A DNA stretch of 64,000 nucleotides from Azonexus sp. GTDB taxonomy: Bacteria > Pseudomonadota > Gammaproteobacteria > Burkholderiales > Rhodocyclaceae. Position 1 is the stretch's first letter; every line of letters starts with the position of its first letter. Under the pieces are notes generated by a model. That model worked only from the letters and a program-made list of their open reading frames with translations. It had not been told where the DNA came from and did not search any database. The stretch spans positions 1-64,000 of the forward strand of contig JAUYSK010000018.1 of assembly GCA_030696345.1 (NCBI GenBank), read 5' to 3'. Positions 30,583-39,422 of this stretch are shown here, piece after piece. The position numbers and the translations under genes are program-made.

Positions 30583-32035
30583 TTTTTTGAACTCTTAGGA
30601 ATGGAGCGCTTAAGGGCAGCGTGACGCGAAAATGCGCGCCTTCCGATGATGGTTGCAAGCTTAGTTCACCGCGATGGGCCAGCACGAATTCGCGGGCGAT
30701 CGCCAGGCCGAGGCCGATGCCCGCCACCTGCCGCGAGGCGGCACTGCGGTAGAAGGGTTCGAAGATCTGCGTTGCATCCTGTGCGGTAACGCCGGGGCCC
30801 TGATCCTGCACGTCAAGTGTGGCTTGGGTTGCGTCATGGGTCAGCGTTATGTCGATACGGCCGCCATCGGGCGAGAATTTGACGGCGTTTGACAGCAGGT
30901 TATGAATGATCGTCGTCAGCGCTTCGTGACCAGCAAGAATTTCGGTTTCGGCCAGGGCGCAGTTGAACTGGATGTGGCGTTCGCCGGCAATCAGCCGGCT
31001 GGTTTTCAGTACCTGTTCGATCAACTGGTCGTAGCGCAAGGTTTCAAAGCCGATGCGTTCAGCGGCGTGGCCGGCTTGCTGCAACCGCAGCAGGCCTTCG
31101 ATCAGGCTCTGCAGGCGGCGGGAATTGCTTTGCAGAATGCCGACGATATGGCGCTGGTCCGGGGTCAGCGGTCCCGGCACTTCTTCGGCCAGCAGCGAGG
31201 CGCCTTCATGCATCGCGGCCAGCGGCGTCTTCAGTTCATGCGAAACGTGGCGCAGCACCTGGGCCCGGCCTTCTTCCAGCGAGAGCAGGCGACGCCGCAG
31301 CCACTCCAGCCAGCGCCCAAGCCAGCGCAGGTCACCGGGGCCATCAAGTTCTATGCGCTGCTGCAGGTCGCCCTTGCCAAGGCGAATGAGGGCCTTTTCA
31401 AAGCGACCGATCAGGCGTGCCAGCAGCGTTCGCATCGCCCACAGGCAACACATGGCGATCAAGACTGCGACGCCTGCCGCAACGAAGAGGCGCGTACGAA
31501 GGGTGTCGGACTCCTTGAGGAATTGCTCCTGTTCGAGATGGAGGATGGCGTCGGCTTCATCGAGCGTCTTTTCCGATCGCACTTTTATGTCATCGATGAC
31601 GGCTTTCAGGGGCTGGGCATTTCCGCTGTCCAGCAGGGTTGCGTAGGCTGAGTCCTCTGCAGCAGTCTGGGCGCGCAGCTCCGCCAGAAGTGCTTCTGGC
31701 AGTGGCGGCAGGCGCGAAAATTTATCAACATTGCCGCGCCATTCGGTACGAACCTGGGCGTAATCCTTGAGCGATTCCGCATCCTTCAGGACGTCATGTC
31801 GGCGCAGGCTGCGCTCCATGTGCAGCAGGTCTTCGGCCAGTTCGCCGCTCAGTCGCGAAGAGATCGAAACATGCTCGATGGCCGATCGATAGTGGCCGTT
31901 CAGTACCCCGAGGGCGATGAAAACATAAGTCGCAGCGACCAGCAACGGTGCGGCAAACAGGATGTGGCCGAAGGTAACGAGCTGCAGGAAAGAGCGCGGA
32001 TAGCGTTTCATGGTCGCCATCGTATGCCAGACCAC
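30575..32035 (-). CDS. glrK: Sensor histidine kinase GlrK/QseE-like
   Basis: Two TM, HAMP, HVSHELKTPLAAMHEGASLL, HATPase N/G boxes; likely true start near 32011. Confidence 0.88.
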   Translation of the reverse strand: MVWHTMATMKRYPRSFLQLVTFGHILFAAPLLVAATYVFIALGVLNGHYRSAIEHVSISSRLSGELAEDLLHMERSLRRHDVLKDAESLKDYAQVRTEWRGNVDKFSRLPPLPEALLAELRAQTAAEDSAYATLLDSGNAQPLKAVIDDIKVRSEKTLDEADAILHLEQEQFLKESDTLRTRLFVAAGVAVLIAMCCLWAMRTLLARLIGRFEKALIRLGKGDLQQRIELDGPGDLRWLGRWLEWLRRRLLSLEEGRAQVLRHVSHELKTPLAAMHEGASLLAEEVPGPLTPDQRHIVGILQSNSRRLQSLIEGLLRLQQAGHAAERIGFETLRYDQLIEQVLKTSRLIAGERHIQFNCALAETEILAGHEALTTIIHNLLSNAVKFSPDGGRIDITLTHDATQATLDVQDQGPGVTAQDATQIFEPFYRSAASRQVAGIGLGLAIAREFVLAHRGELSLQPSSEGAHFRVTLPLSAPFLRVQKNA

Positions 32036-32048
32036 CCGCCAGCAAAAG

Positions 32049-32066
32049 TGTCGGGGGTGGACGACA
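32049..32066. promoter_or_regulatory. Candidate GlrR binding site TGTC-N10-GACA
   Basis: TGTC GGGGGTGGAC GACA between divergent glrK and the cytochrome c gene. Confidence 0.5.
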
Positions 32067-32169
32067 GCTGTCAGGGCGGATCAAAACACCGAGTATCCGT
32101 CCTGCGTGTCCGGCCAGGGGCAACGCAAAAATGTCAGTCAAACCCTTGAATTAATTCCGGAGGTTCATC

Positions 32170-32598
32170 ATGAATCGAAAAACAATGCGTTTGCGGGCCT
32201 TGCTATGGCTCCCGATCGCCCTGGCCAGCACCTTCGCTGTTGCTCAGACCACGCCAGCAGCGCCACCCGCGGGACGCCTGCTGGCTTCCAACTGTTTCCA
32301 GTGCCACGGCTATGACGGCAAATCGAGTATCGGCTTCGAGCGACTGTCAGGCGAATCGTCCTCGGAAATATACAAGGAGCTGGTCGAGATGCGGAGCAAG
32401 TCCAAGCCCGACATCATGGACGCTCACGCTCGTGGCTACACCGATGCGCAAGTCCGCTTGATTGCCGACTATTTGTCAAAACAGAAATCGACTTCCAGTA
32501 AGACAAATACCACTACCTCCACGACGTCGACGTCAGCTACCACCAGCACCACGAGTTCGACATCCGACAAAAAATCGACCAAGCACAAGGAGTCGTAA
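32170..32598 (+). CDS. Mono-haem c-type cytochrome (FccA-like) with Ser/Thr-rich C-terminal tail
   Basis: Signal peptide; NCFQCHGYDGKSS; tail KQKSTSSKTNTTTSTTSTSATTSTTSSTSDKKSTKHKES. Confidence 0.85.
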   Translation: MNRKTMRLRALLWLPIALASTFAVAQTTPAAPPAGRLLASNCFQCHGYDGKSSIGFERLSGESSSEIYKELVEMRSKSKPDIMDAHARGYTDAQVRLIADYLSKQKSTSSKTNTTTSTTSTSATTSTTSSTSDKKSTKHKES

Positions 32599-32600
32599 TC

Positions 32601-33905
32601 ATGAATCGTCGTGATTTTTTCCGTCTGGCCAGCATGGCCGGCGTCGGAGCCTCGATGGCCTCCCTGTCGGGCCTGGCTCGTGCAGCAACACCGGCCCAAC
32701 TGGGCACGGTCCCGACCAACATCGGCATCAATGGACGCGTTGTCGTCATTGGTGGCGGCATGGGTGGTGCAACCGTTGCCAAGTATCTGCGTCTCTGGGG
32801 CGGCACCGGTGTTTCGGTCACCCTGGTCGAGCGTGAGACTGCCTATTCGTCGAATATCCTCAGCAATCTGGTCCTCAACGGCCAGCGCACGATGACCTCG
32901 CTGCAGTTTGGCTACAGCAACCTTGCCACGCGTTATGGCGTGAAGCTGGTCAAGGGCGATGTCGTGGGCATCGACCAGGCTGGCCACAGTGTCGCGCTGG
33001 CTGATGGTAGCCGCTTGCCCTACGACCGTCTGGTGGTCGCCCCGGGTGTCGATTTCGACATCATCCCGGGTCTGGAGACTGCAGCCGCCCAAGCCAAGGT
33101 GCCGCATGCCTGGAAGGCCGGCCCGCAAACCACCCAGCTGCGCAACATGCTGCTCACCATGAAAGACAGCGAGCGCTTCGTCATGACCATCCCGGCCAAG
33201 CCCTATCGCTGCCCGCCAGGACCGTACGAGCGGGCCTGCGTTGTGGCTGACTGGCTGAAAAAGAACGGCCGCCCGAACGCCAAGGTCATCGTGCTTGACG
33301 CCAATCCGAGCATCACCGCCGAGCCACTCGCCTTCGGCAATGCCTTCAACGTTCTCTACAAGGGGATGGTCGAGTATTACCCGGGCGTCAGCATCAACAG
33401 TATCGACGCCAGCACCATGTCGCTTAATACCAGCCTGGGCAACATTTCCGGCAAGGTCATCAATGCCATTCCAGCCCATCGCGCCGGCAAGGTGATTGTC
33501 GACAACGCGCTGGCCAATGTCGGTGGACGCTGGGCCGGGGTCGATGTGCTGACCTATCAGTCCACCGCTGCCCCGGGCATTCACGTCATTGGTGATGCTT
33601 CGGCAACGACGCAGCCCAAGGCTGGCCATATCGCCAACCAGGAAGCCAAGATCTGTGCCGATGCCATCGTTCGCCTGCTCTCCGGTCGTAGTCCTGATCC
33701 GTCGCCGCTTACCAACTCGGCTTGCTATTCGCCGATCACGTCGGATACGGCGTCCTGGTTAAGTGCTGTCTTTGGCTACGATCAGGCCACGGGCACGATG
33801 CTGCCGGTGCCTGGCGCTACGGTTGAAGCGCCATCACGCTCGACTGACAACTACAAGGAAATGTTCAAGTGGTTTAACACCTTGATGGAAGACAGCTTCG
33901 CCTAA
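32601..33905 (+). CDS. Tat-exported FAD oxidoreductase, flavocytochrome c sulfide dehydrogenase flavoprotein family (FccB-like)
   Basis: MNRRDFFRLASMAGVGAS Tat signal; GRVVVIGGGMGGATVAKYLRLWG; GRWAGVDVLTYQSTAAPGIHVIGDAS. Confidence 0.85.
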   Translation: MNRRDFFRLASMAGVGASMASLSGLARAATPAQLGTVPTNIGINGRVVVIGGGMGGATVAKYLRLWGGTGVSVTLVERETAYSSNILSNLVLNGQRTMTSLQFGYSNLATRYGVKLVKGDVVGIDQAGHSVALADGSRLPYDRLVVAPGVDFDIIPGLETAAAQAKVPHAWKAGPQTTQLRNMLLTMKDSERFVMTIPAKPYRCPPGPYERACVVADWLKKNGRPNAKVIVLDANPSITAEPLAFGNAFNVLYKGMVEYYPGVSINSIDASTMSLNTSLGNISGKVINAIPAHRAGKVIVDNALANVGGRWAGVDVLTYQSTAAPGIHVIGDASATTQPKAGHIANQEAKICADAIVRLLSGRSPDPSPLTNSACYSPITSDTASWLSAVFGYDQATGTMLPVPGATVEAPSRSTDNYKEMFKWFNTLMEDSFA

Positions 33906-33933
33906 ATCAGGCTGGCCGGGTTCCTGGCTGCAT

Positions 33934-33952
33934 GCCGGGGCCCGGCTTTTTT
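33934..33952 (+). terminator. Intrinsic terminator between the FccB-like gene and gspG
   Basis: GCCGG-ggc-CCGGC-TTTTTT. Confidence 0.7.
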
Positions 33953-33964
33953 CAAGGAGGATCG

Positions 33965-34399
33965 ATGCTCTACAAACCTGAAATTTCAAGACTGGCCGCA
34001 GGCTTCACCCTGCTCGAACTGCTTGTCGTCGTCGCCATCATCGGCTTGTTGGCGGCCTACGTCGGCCCGCGCTACGTGGCGCAACTGAATAAATCGGAAA
34101 TGACAGCCGCCAGGACGCAGATCGAGGCGATCGCGCGGGCACTGGAATCCTACCGGCTCGACAACGGCAGCTATCCCTCGCCGGAAACCGGCCTGCGCGC
34201 CTTGCGCGACCGCCCCAGCAACCAGCCGCGCTGGAATGGTCCCTATTTGCAGAAAGATGTGCCCGTTGACCCGTGGGGCAACGCCTACGTCTATCGCCTG
34301 ACCAACGCTGCCAGCATTGGTCGTGACTTTGAACTGTTCTCGCTGGGCCGTGATGGTCGCCCCGGTGGCAATGGCGAAAACGCCGACATCCGGTTCTGA
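33965..34399 (+). CDS. gspG: Type II secretion major pseudopilin GspG-like
   Basis: GFTLLELLVVVAIIGLLAAYVGPRY; DPWGNAYVYR. Confidence 0.92.
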   Translation: MLYKPEISRLAAGFTLLELLVVVAIIGLLAAYVGPRYVAQLNKSEMTAARTQIEAIARALESYRLDNGSYPSPETGLRALRDRPSNQPRWNGPYLQKDVPVDPWGNAYVYRLTNAASIGRDFELFSLGRDGRPGGNGENADIRF

Positions 34400-34406
34400 G
34401 TCCCGC

Positions 34407-35618
34407 ATGAATTTCGCCATCCGAGCCATTGGTCCGAACGGTGTGGAAACCCTCCACATCGAAGCGGCCAGCCAGGAGGAAGCCTGTCGGCACCTCGCGG
34501 CTCGGGATTTTCGCCCGCTTTCGGTCAAGGCCGCCGACCAGCCGGCCTGGCAGCAATGGATTGCCCGCAGCGCCAGCCAGCCGGCGTTCGATCTGCCGCT
34601 GTTCAGTCAGGAACTGCTGGCCCTGCTGGAAGCCGGGCTGACACTGACCGAATCGCTGGCCGCCTTGCATGAAAAGGAACGCCGGCCCTCAGTCGCCAAT
34701 GTGCTGGCCGCCTTGCGCGGTCGACTGGCCGAAGGGCAACGTTTTGCAGCCGCACTGGCTGCCCAGCCAGAGATTTTTCCGCCACTTTATTGCGGCCTGA
34801 TGCGGGCGGCCGAACGCACGGCCAGCCTCGACAATTCGCTGGCCCGGTACATCGAATATCGCAGCCGTATCGATCAGGTCCGGCGCCATGTCACGCAGGC
34901 AATGATCTACCCCGCCATCCTCTGCGGCGTCGGGATGCTGGTCAGTCTTTTTCTGCTCGGTTACGTCGTGCCCAGCTTTTCCAGCGTCTATCAGAGTTCG
35001 GGCCGGGATATTCCGTTTGCCTCGCAACTGCTGCTGCAGTGGGGGCGTTTCGTTGCTGATAATGCCCGTACGCTGGGGGGGCTGGGCCTGTTCGTCGGCG
35101 CTGCCATGATCTGGCTTATCCGCAAACCGCAGTCTAGAAGAGCCTTGAGCGCCGGCCTGTCCGGCTTGCTGCTGCGCCTGCCGAAAATTGGCGAGCAATT
35201 GCGCACTTTTGAACTGGCCCGGCTCTATCTCGCTTTGGGCACGCTGCTCGAAGGCGGCCTGCCGATTTTGCCGGCCCTTGAACTCTGTGATGGCCTGGTT
35301 TCAGCCCGGACTCAATTAGCCCTGCAGCAGGCGGCCCGCCGCATCGGCGAGGGGCAGCCCGCCTCAAGCGCCTTTGAGGAAGCCGGTTTGTGCACCCCGG
35401 TTGCCCTGCGCCTGATGCGGGTCGGCGAACGTACTGGCCAGCAGGGCGACATGCTGGCCCGCGCCGCCCGTTTCCACGACGGCGAGATCGAGCGCTTCAT
35501 TGCCCGCTTCACGCGCAGCTTCGAGCCCTTGCTGATGGCCGCCATCGGCATCGTCATCGGGGGCATCGTCGTTCTGCTGTACATGCCGATTTTTGACCTT
35601 GCCGGGAGTTTTCAATGA
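34407..35618 (+). CDS. gspF: Type II secretion inner membrane protein GspF-like
   Basis: Duplicated T2SSF domains, EPLLMAAIGIVIGGIVVLLYMPIFDLAGSF. Confidence 0.92.
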   Translation: MNFAIRAIGPNGVETLHIEAASQEEACRHLAARDFRPLSVKAADQPAWQQWIARSASQPAFDLPLFSQELLALLEAGLTLTESLAALHEKERRPSVANVLAALRGRLAEGQRFAAALAAQPEIFPPLYCGLMRAAERTASLDNSLARYIEYRSRIDQVRRHVTQAMIYPAILCGVGMLVSLFLLGYVVPSFSSVYQSSGRDIPFASQLLLQWGRFVADNARTLGGLGLFVGAAMIWLIRKPQSRRALSAGLSGLLLRLPKIGEQLRTFELARLYLALGTLLEGGLPILPALELCDGLVSARTQLALQQAARRIGEGQPASSAFEEAGLCTPVALRLMRVGERTGQQGDMLARAARFHDGEIERFIARFTRSFEPLLMAAIGIVIGGIVVLLYMPIFDLAGSFQ

Positions 35619-37198
35619 CCGCCAGACTGCCTGTTGAAAGCCCGGCCGAGTGGGTCGGCGATTACCCGCCGGCAACGCTGCCCCAACTGCATCGCCTGAT
35701 CCCCGCTTTCGACCGTTTGCCGCTGGCCGATGCGCTGGCTCGGCAATGTGTGCTTTTTCGCGAGAATGCTACGGTGGACCGCCTTTTTGGGGTGATTTCC
35801 GACCCGCTCGATAGCAACCTGCAGCGCTGGGCCGAAGCCCGCGCCGATGGTCCGGTCATCTGGCACCTAGCCAGCGTCGATGATCTCGCCGCCTGGCTGA
35901 ACAAGCAGGCCGAGGGAACGCGGCTGCTGGCGCCTTCCGATGCGACGGAACACATACAGTCAGGTGACCAACGGGCCGAAAAGACCCTGTCGGTCACCCA
36001 GAGCAGTCAGCAGACCAGCCCGGTCGTTCGCCTGCTCAATGCAACGCTGCACGACGCGCTCCGCCTCGGGGCAAGCGATATTCACCTGGAGTCGAGCGGC
36101 GCCGGGCTGGATATTCGCTACCGCATCGACGGCGTGCTCGAACATATTCGCAGCGTCCGAGGTTCCGACGTTGCGCCGCAGGTTATTTCGCGGCTCAAGG
36201 TGCTGGCCGAACTGGATATTGCCGAAACCCGCATCCCGCAGGATGGCCGGCTGGCGGTGCGGCTCAATGAGGGTGCCCGGCGGATCGACCTGCGTGTTTC
36301 GATCATGCCCAGCATGCACGGCGAAGATGGCGTGCTACGTATCCTCGACAAGAGCCATCTGATGCAGGGCGACCAGGCCCTGACGCTGGAAGGCTTGGGT
36401 TTTGCCGGCAGCGACATACAAAAACTGCGCGATCTCGCGGCTGAGCCCTACGGCATGCTGTTGGCCAGCGGCCCGACCGGTAGTGGCAAGACCACCTCGC
36501 TCTATGCCGTGCTGTCGGAAATCCATGATGGCCGGGAAAAGATCATCACCATCGAAGATCCGGTCGAATACCAGTTGCCCGGCGTGCTGCAGATACCGGT
36601 CAACGAGAAAAAAGGCCTGAATTTCGCCCGTGGCCTGCGCTCCATCCTGCGCCATGACCCGGACACCATCATGGTCGGCGAAATCCGTGACCGCGAAACG
36701 GCCGAAATTGCCATCCAGTCGGCTCTCACCGGCCATCGCGTGCTATCGACGCTGCACGCCAACCACGTCTTCGATGTCTTCGGCCGCTTCAGCCACATGG
36801 GGATCGATTCCTATCTGCTGACTTCGGCGATCAGCGGCGTATTCGCCCAGCGCCTGGTGCGCAAGCTCTGCCCGGTCTGTGCCCGGGCGCATGTGCCGAC
36901 GCCGCAGCAGAAACATGAATTGAAAATTTCCGGCGACAGTTCGACCCACGGTTTCAAGCAGGCCGTCGGTTGCGAATCCTGTCGCGGTACCGGCTATCGG
37001 GGGCGCAGTGCCATTGTCGAGATCCTGGCCCTCGACGACGTGCTGCGTTCCCTGATAGCCCTGCGGGCCCCGATCAACGAAATTCGCACTGCCGCCCGTC
37101 AGCAGGGCGTGCGCAGCCTGCGCGAAGCGGCGCTCGATCTGGCGCAGCAAGGCCTGACCACACTCGACGAGGTGCGCCGTGTCACGGCCCGCCATTAA
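35615..37198 (+). CDS. gspE: Type II secretion ATPase GspE-like
   Basis: GPTGSGKTTSLYAVL, ASDIHLE, IITIEDPVEYQLPGVLQ, CPVC and CESCRGTGY zinc motif. Confidence 0.95.
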   Translation: MTARLPVESPAEWVGDYPPATLPQLHRLIPAFDRLPLADALARQCVLFRENATVDRLFGVISDPLDSNLQRWAEARADGPVIWHLASVDDLAAWLNKQAEGTRLLAPSDATEHIQSGDQRAEKTLSVTQSSQQTSPVVRLLNATLHDALRLGASDIHLESSGAGLDIRYRIDGVLEHIRSVRGSDVAPQVISRLKVLAELDIAETRIPQDGRLAVRLNEGARRIDLRVSIMPSMHGEDGVLRILDKSHLMQGDQALTLEGLGFAGSDIQKLRDLAAEPYGMLLASGPTGSGKTTSLYAVLSEIHDGREKIITIEDPVEYQLPGVLQIPVNEKKGLNFARGLRSILRHDPDTIMVGEIRDRETAEIAIQSALTGHRVLSTLHANHVFDVFGRFSHMGIDSYLLTSAISGVFAQRLVRKLCPVCARAHVPTPQQKHELKISGDSSTHGFKQAVGCESCRGTGYRGRSAIVEILALDDVLRSLIALRAPINEIRTAARQQGVRSLREAALDLAQQGLTTLDEVRRVTARH

Positions 37199-37940
37199 GG
37201 GCTGGGCCTTGCCCCGGCTGACCAAGATGCGCTGCCATCTTGATCTCGGGCGCGCCGCCCTTTCGCTGCAAATCGCCAGGGCGACCACCCGGCGCGCCCT
37301 GGCGATGCCGCTGAAGCCGTCGATTCCGGATGAGGCCACACTGGCCGCCTTGCTGTCTAACATTCAGTCGCTGTGCGCAGACCTTCCCGCCGGCGTGCAA
37401 CTGGACATCACGCTGAGCGACGCGCTGGCCCGCTGCTGGATCGTCGAACGCCCCGCCGGCCTGGCTTCGCCGGAGGAAATCGACGCCATGGCCTGCGATC
37501 AGATGGGGCAACTCTATGGCGATGCGCCGGCTGCCATCGCGCAATGGGCCATCCGGCTTGATACGGCACCCTTTGCCAGCCACTGGCCGGCCATCGCCTT
37601 GCCCAGAGCCTTGCTCGATTTGCTGACCGGCCTGGCCGGTGAGCGTGACTGGCAGATTGGCCGGGTCGAAACGCGGTTTGTTCGCAGCTTCAATGCTTTG
37701 CGCAGCAACCCGTTCAGCCGCGCGAAGTCAGCGATCTATTGCCTCGATACCGCCGATGGCCTGACCGTCGGCATTCGCCACGCCCAGCAATGGCAGGCGC
37801 TGCGCGCCCATCCGCCGCTGGCCATGATCGGGGCCGAATTGCCAACCTTGTTGCGGCGCGATTGTCGGGCCACCGGCTTGAAGCTTGAGGATTGCCAGGT
37901 GCATACCTTGCGCTGGCAGGATCGCGGGGCGTTGCAATGA
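37179..37940 (+). CDS. Hypothetical protein in secretion operon (positional PilM/GspL-N analogue)
   Basis: Overlaps gspE; position G-F-E-[this]-N-O-P-D; no strong motif visible. Confidence 0.5.
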   Translation: MSRPAIKGWALPRLTKMRCHLDLGRAALSLQIARATTRRALAMPLKPSIPDEATLAALLSNIQSLCADLPAGVQLDITLSDALARCWIVERPAGLASPEEIDAMACDQMGQLYGDAPAAIAQWAIRLDTAPFASHWPAIALPRALLDLLTGLAGERDWQIGRVETRFVRSFNALRSNPFSRAKSAIYCLDTADGLTVGIRHAQQWQALRAHPPLAMIGAELPTLLRRDCRATGLKLEDCQVHTLRWQDRGALQ

Positions 37941-38422
37941 CCCTGCGCATCGACTTCGCCCCACCCGCGCCGCGTCAGGCATCGCTTCGCCTTGGTGTCT
38001 GGAGCGTCATGCTGGCAGTCGTGCTTGGCACGGCGTGGATGATGAGCAGTGAAACTGAAGCTCGCTTGCCGAACAACCTGGCCGCGATGCCGGCCGAGGA
38101 AGAAATCCGGGCGATCAATCAGGCGATTGATGATCTGAACTTCCCGTGGCTGTCGGTCCTGACGCTGCTCGAAAGCAGTGTTGATGACAGCCTGCGTATC
38201 ACCCAGGTCGATGCCGAAGCGCGTGATGCGCGCCTGACGCTGCAGGGTGAGGCGCGCGACAGCCGGGCTGTGCTTGACCTGCCCGGGCGGCTGCGCAGTA
38301 ATCCGCTGGTGGCCGATGTCCGAGTGGTCAGCCAAAGCCCGGTAGCGGGTGAGGCAGGCGCTTTCCCGATTCGCTTTGCGCTCGAAGTGAGCCTGTCGCC
38401 GACCGAAGGTGGCCGCCCATGA
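37937..38422 (+). CDS. PilN-like membrane protein of secretion operon
   Basis: MTLRIDFAPP... single N-terminal TM, ferredoxin-like periplasmic part; 4-bp overlaps. Confidence 0.55.
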   Translation: MTLRIDFAPPAPRQASLRLGVWSVMLAVVLGTAWMMSSETEARLPNNLAAMPAEEEIRAINQAIDDLNFPWLSVLTLLESSVDDSLRITQVDAEARDARLTLQGEARDSRAVLDLPGRLRSNPLVADVRVVSQSPVAGEAGAFPIRFALEVSLSPTEGGRP

Positions 38423-38934
38423 AACCTTCAGTCAGTTACGGTCTGCTTGATCTCCGCCTGATATTTGCCCGTCAGCCGGTCCTCGCCATGCTGCTCGGCG
38501 CACTGGTCTTTCTCACTCTCTGGCAAGTGTTGTCGGCAGCCCCGGCAACGCCTCGCGCCATCGATCCGAACATGGACCCGGCGCGCATTCTGGCGGCACA
38601 GCGCAGCTTCCAGAGTGTGCTGATTCCGCCGGCCAGCCTGCCGGCAGCGCAGCAGGTCGTACTTGATGCGGCGGCCGCTCGCCAACTGGTCGTTGGCAGG
38701 GTGGACTACGCGCAGGAGGCAGATTCCGTCAGCGGTTTGACGCTGGCTACCATGCGCCTGCCGGTCAGCGGTCGCTATGCAGATATCCGGGCCTTTATCG
38801 ACAACGCCCTGGCGGCCCAGCCGGCGATGTCGATTCGCCACCTGAGCCTGCAGCGTGAAACTTCAGCCGAGACGGAATTTGTCGTCACGGCAACGCTGAC
38901 TGCCCAATTCCTTGTTGGAGGAGCCTTGCGATGA
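38419..38934 (+). CDS. PilO/GspM-like membrane protein of secretion operon
   Basis: Single TM, GRYADIRAFIDNALAAQPAMSIRHLSLQR typical of PilO/GspM C-terminal fold. Confidence 0.55.
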   Translation: MKPSVSYGLLDLRLIFARQPVLAMLLGALVFLTLWQVLSAAPATPRAIDPNMDPARILAAQRSFQSVLIPPASLPAAQQVVLDAAAARQLVVGRVDYAQEADSVSGLTLATMRLPVSGRYADIRAFIDNALAAQPAMSIRHLSLQRETSAETEFVVTATLTAQFLVGGALR

Positions 38935-39422
38935 AAACACCCCTGATGTTCCTGCTGGGTGCGGTAATGGCCATGAGCATGGTGCTGGTCAGTGGCCGTT
39001 CGGTCGTGGCCAGTCCCGGCTTGCCGATGCTGACCGAGGCGAGCGGGCAGGTGCCGATCCGCGCCTTGCGGCGCCTGGGCAAGGACGCCGAGGCGAGCAG
39101 TGCCGCCGTCCGCGATCCATTCGTTTCCCGTCCGCCGCCCGCCGTACTCAACGAGACGCCGGCCGTCGCCGCCCTGCCGGCAGCCGCTCCCGCCCGCCCG
39201 GCGTTTCCGGCCTTCCGGATTCTCGGCAAACAGGAGGATGACGAAGGCTGGGCGGTATTTGTCAGCTCGCAGGAAAAGCCCGACCTGGTCTGGGTCGTGC
39301 GCGAAGGCGAAGCGCTCGGCGAAAGTTTTCGCATCAGCAAACTGGCACCGCCGCTGCTCATCATCAAGAGCACTCGGAATGGCCAGAGCCGGACCTTCAA
39401 TATTGGAAAAGACGAAGAATGA
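38931..39422 (+). CDS. PilP/GspC-like periplasmic protein of secretion operon
   Basis: N-terminal TM/signal, proline-rich linker, small C-terminal domain (FRILGKQEDDEGWAVFV...); precedes secretin. Confidence 0.5.
   Translation: MKTPLMFLLGAVMAMSMVLVSGRSVVASPGLPMLTEASGQVPIRALRRLGKDAEASSAAVRDPFVSRPPPAVLNETPAVAALPAAAPARPAFPAFRILGKQEDDEGWAVFVSSQEKPDLVWVVREGEALGESFRISKLAPPLLIIKSTRNGQSRTFNIGKDEE

Noticed and set aside
32469-33629. 386-aa ORF antisense to the flavoprotein gene
   Set aside because: Shadow ORF; sense strand has Tat signal and FAD motif.
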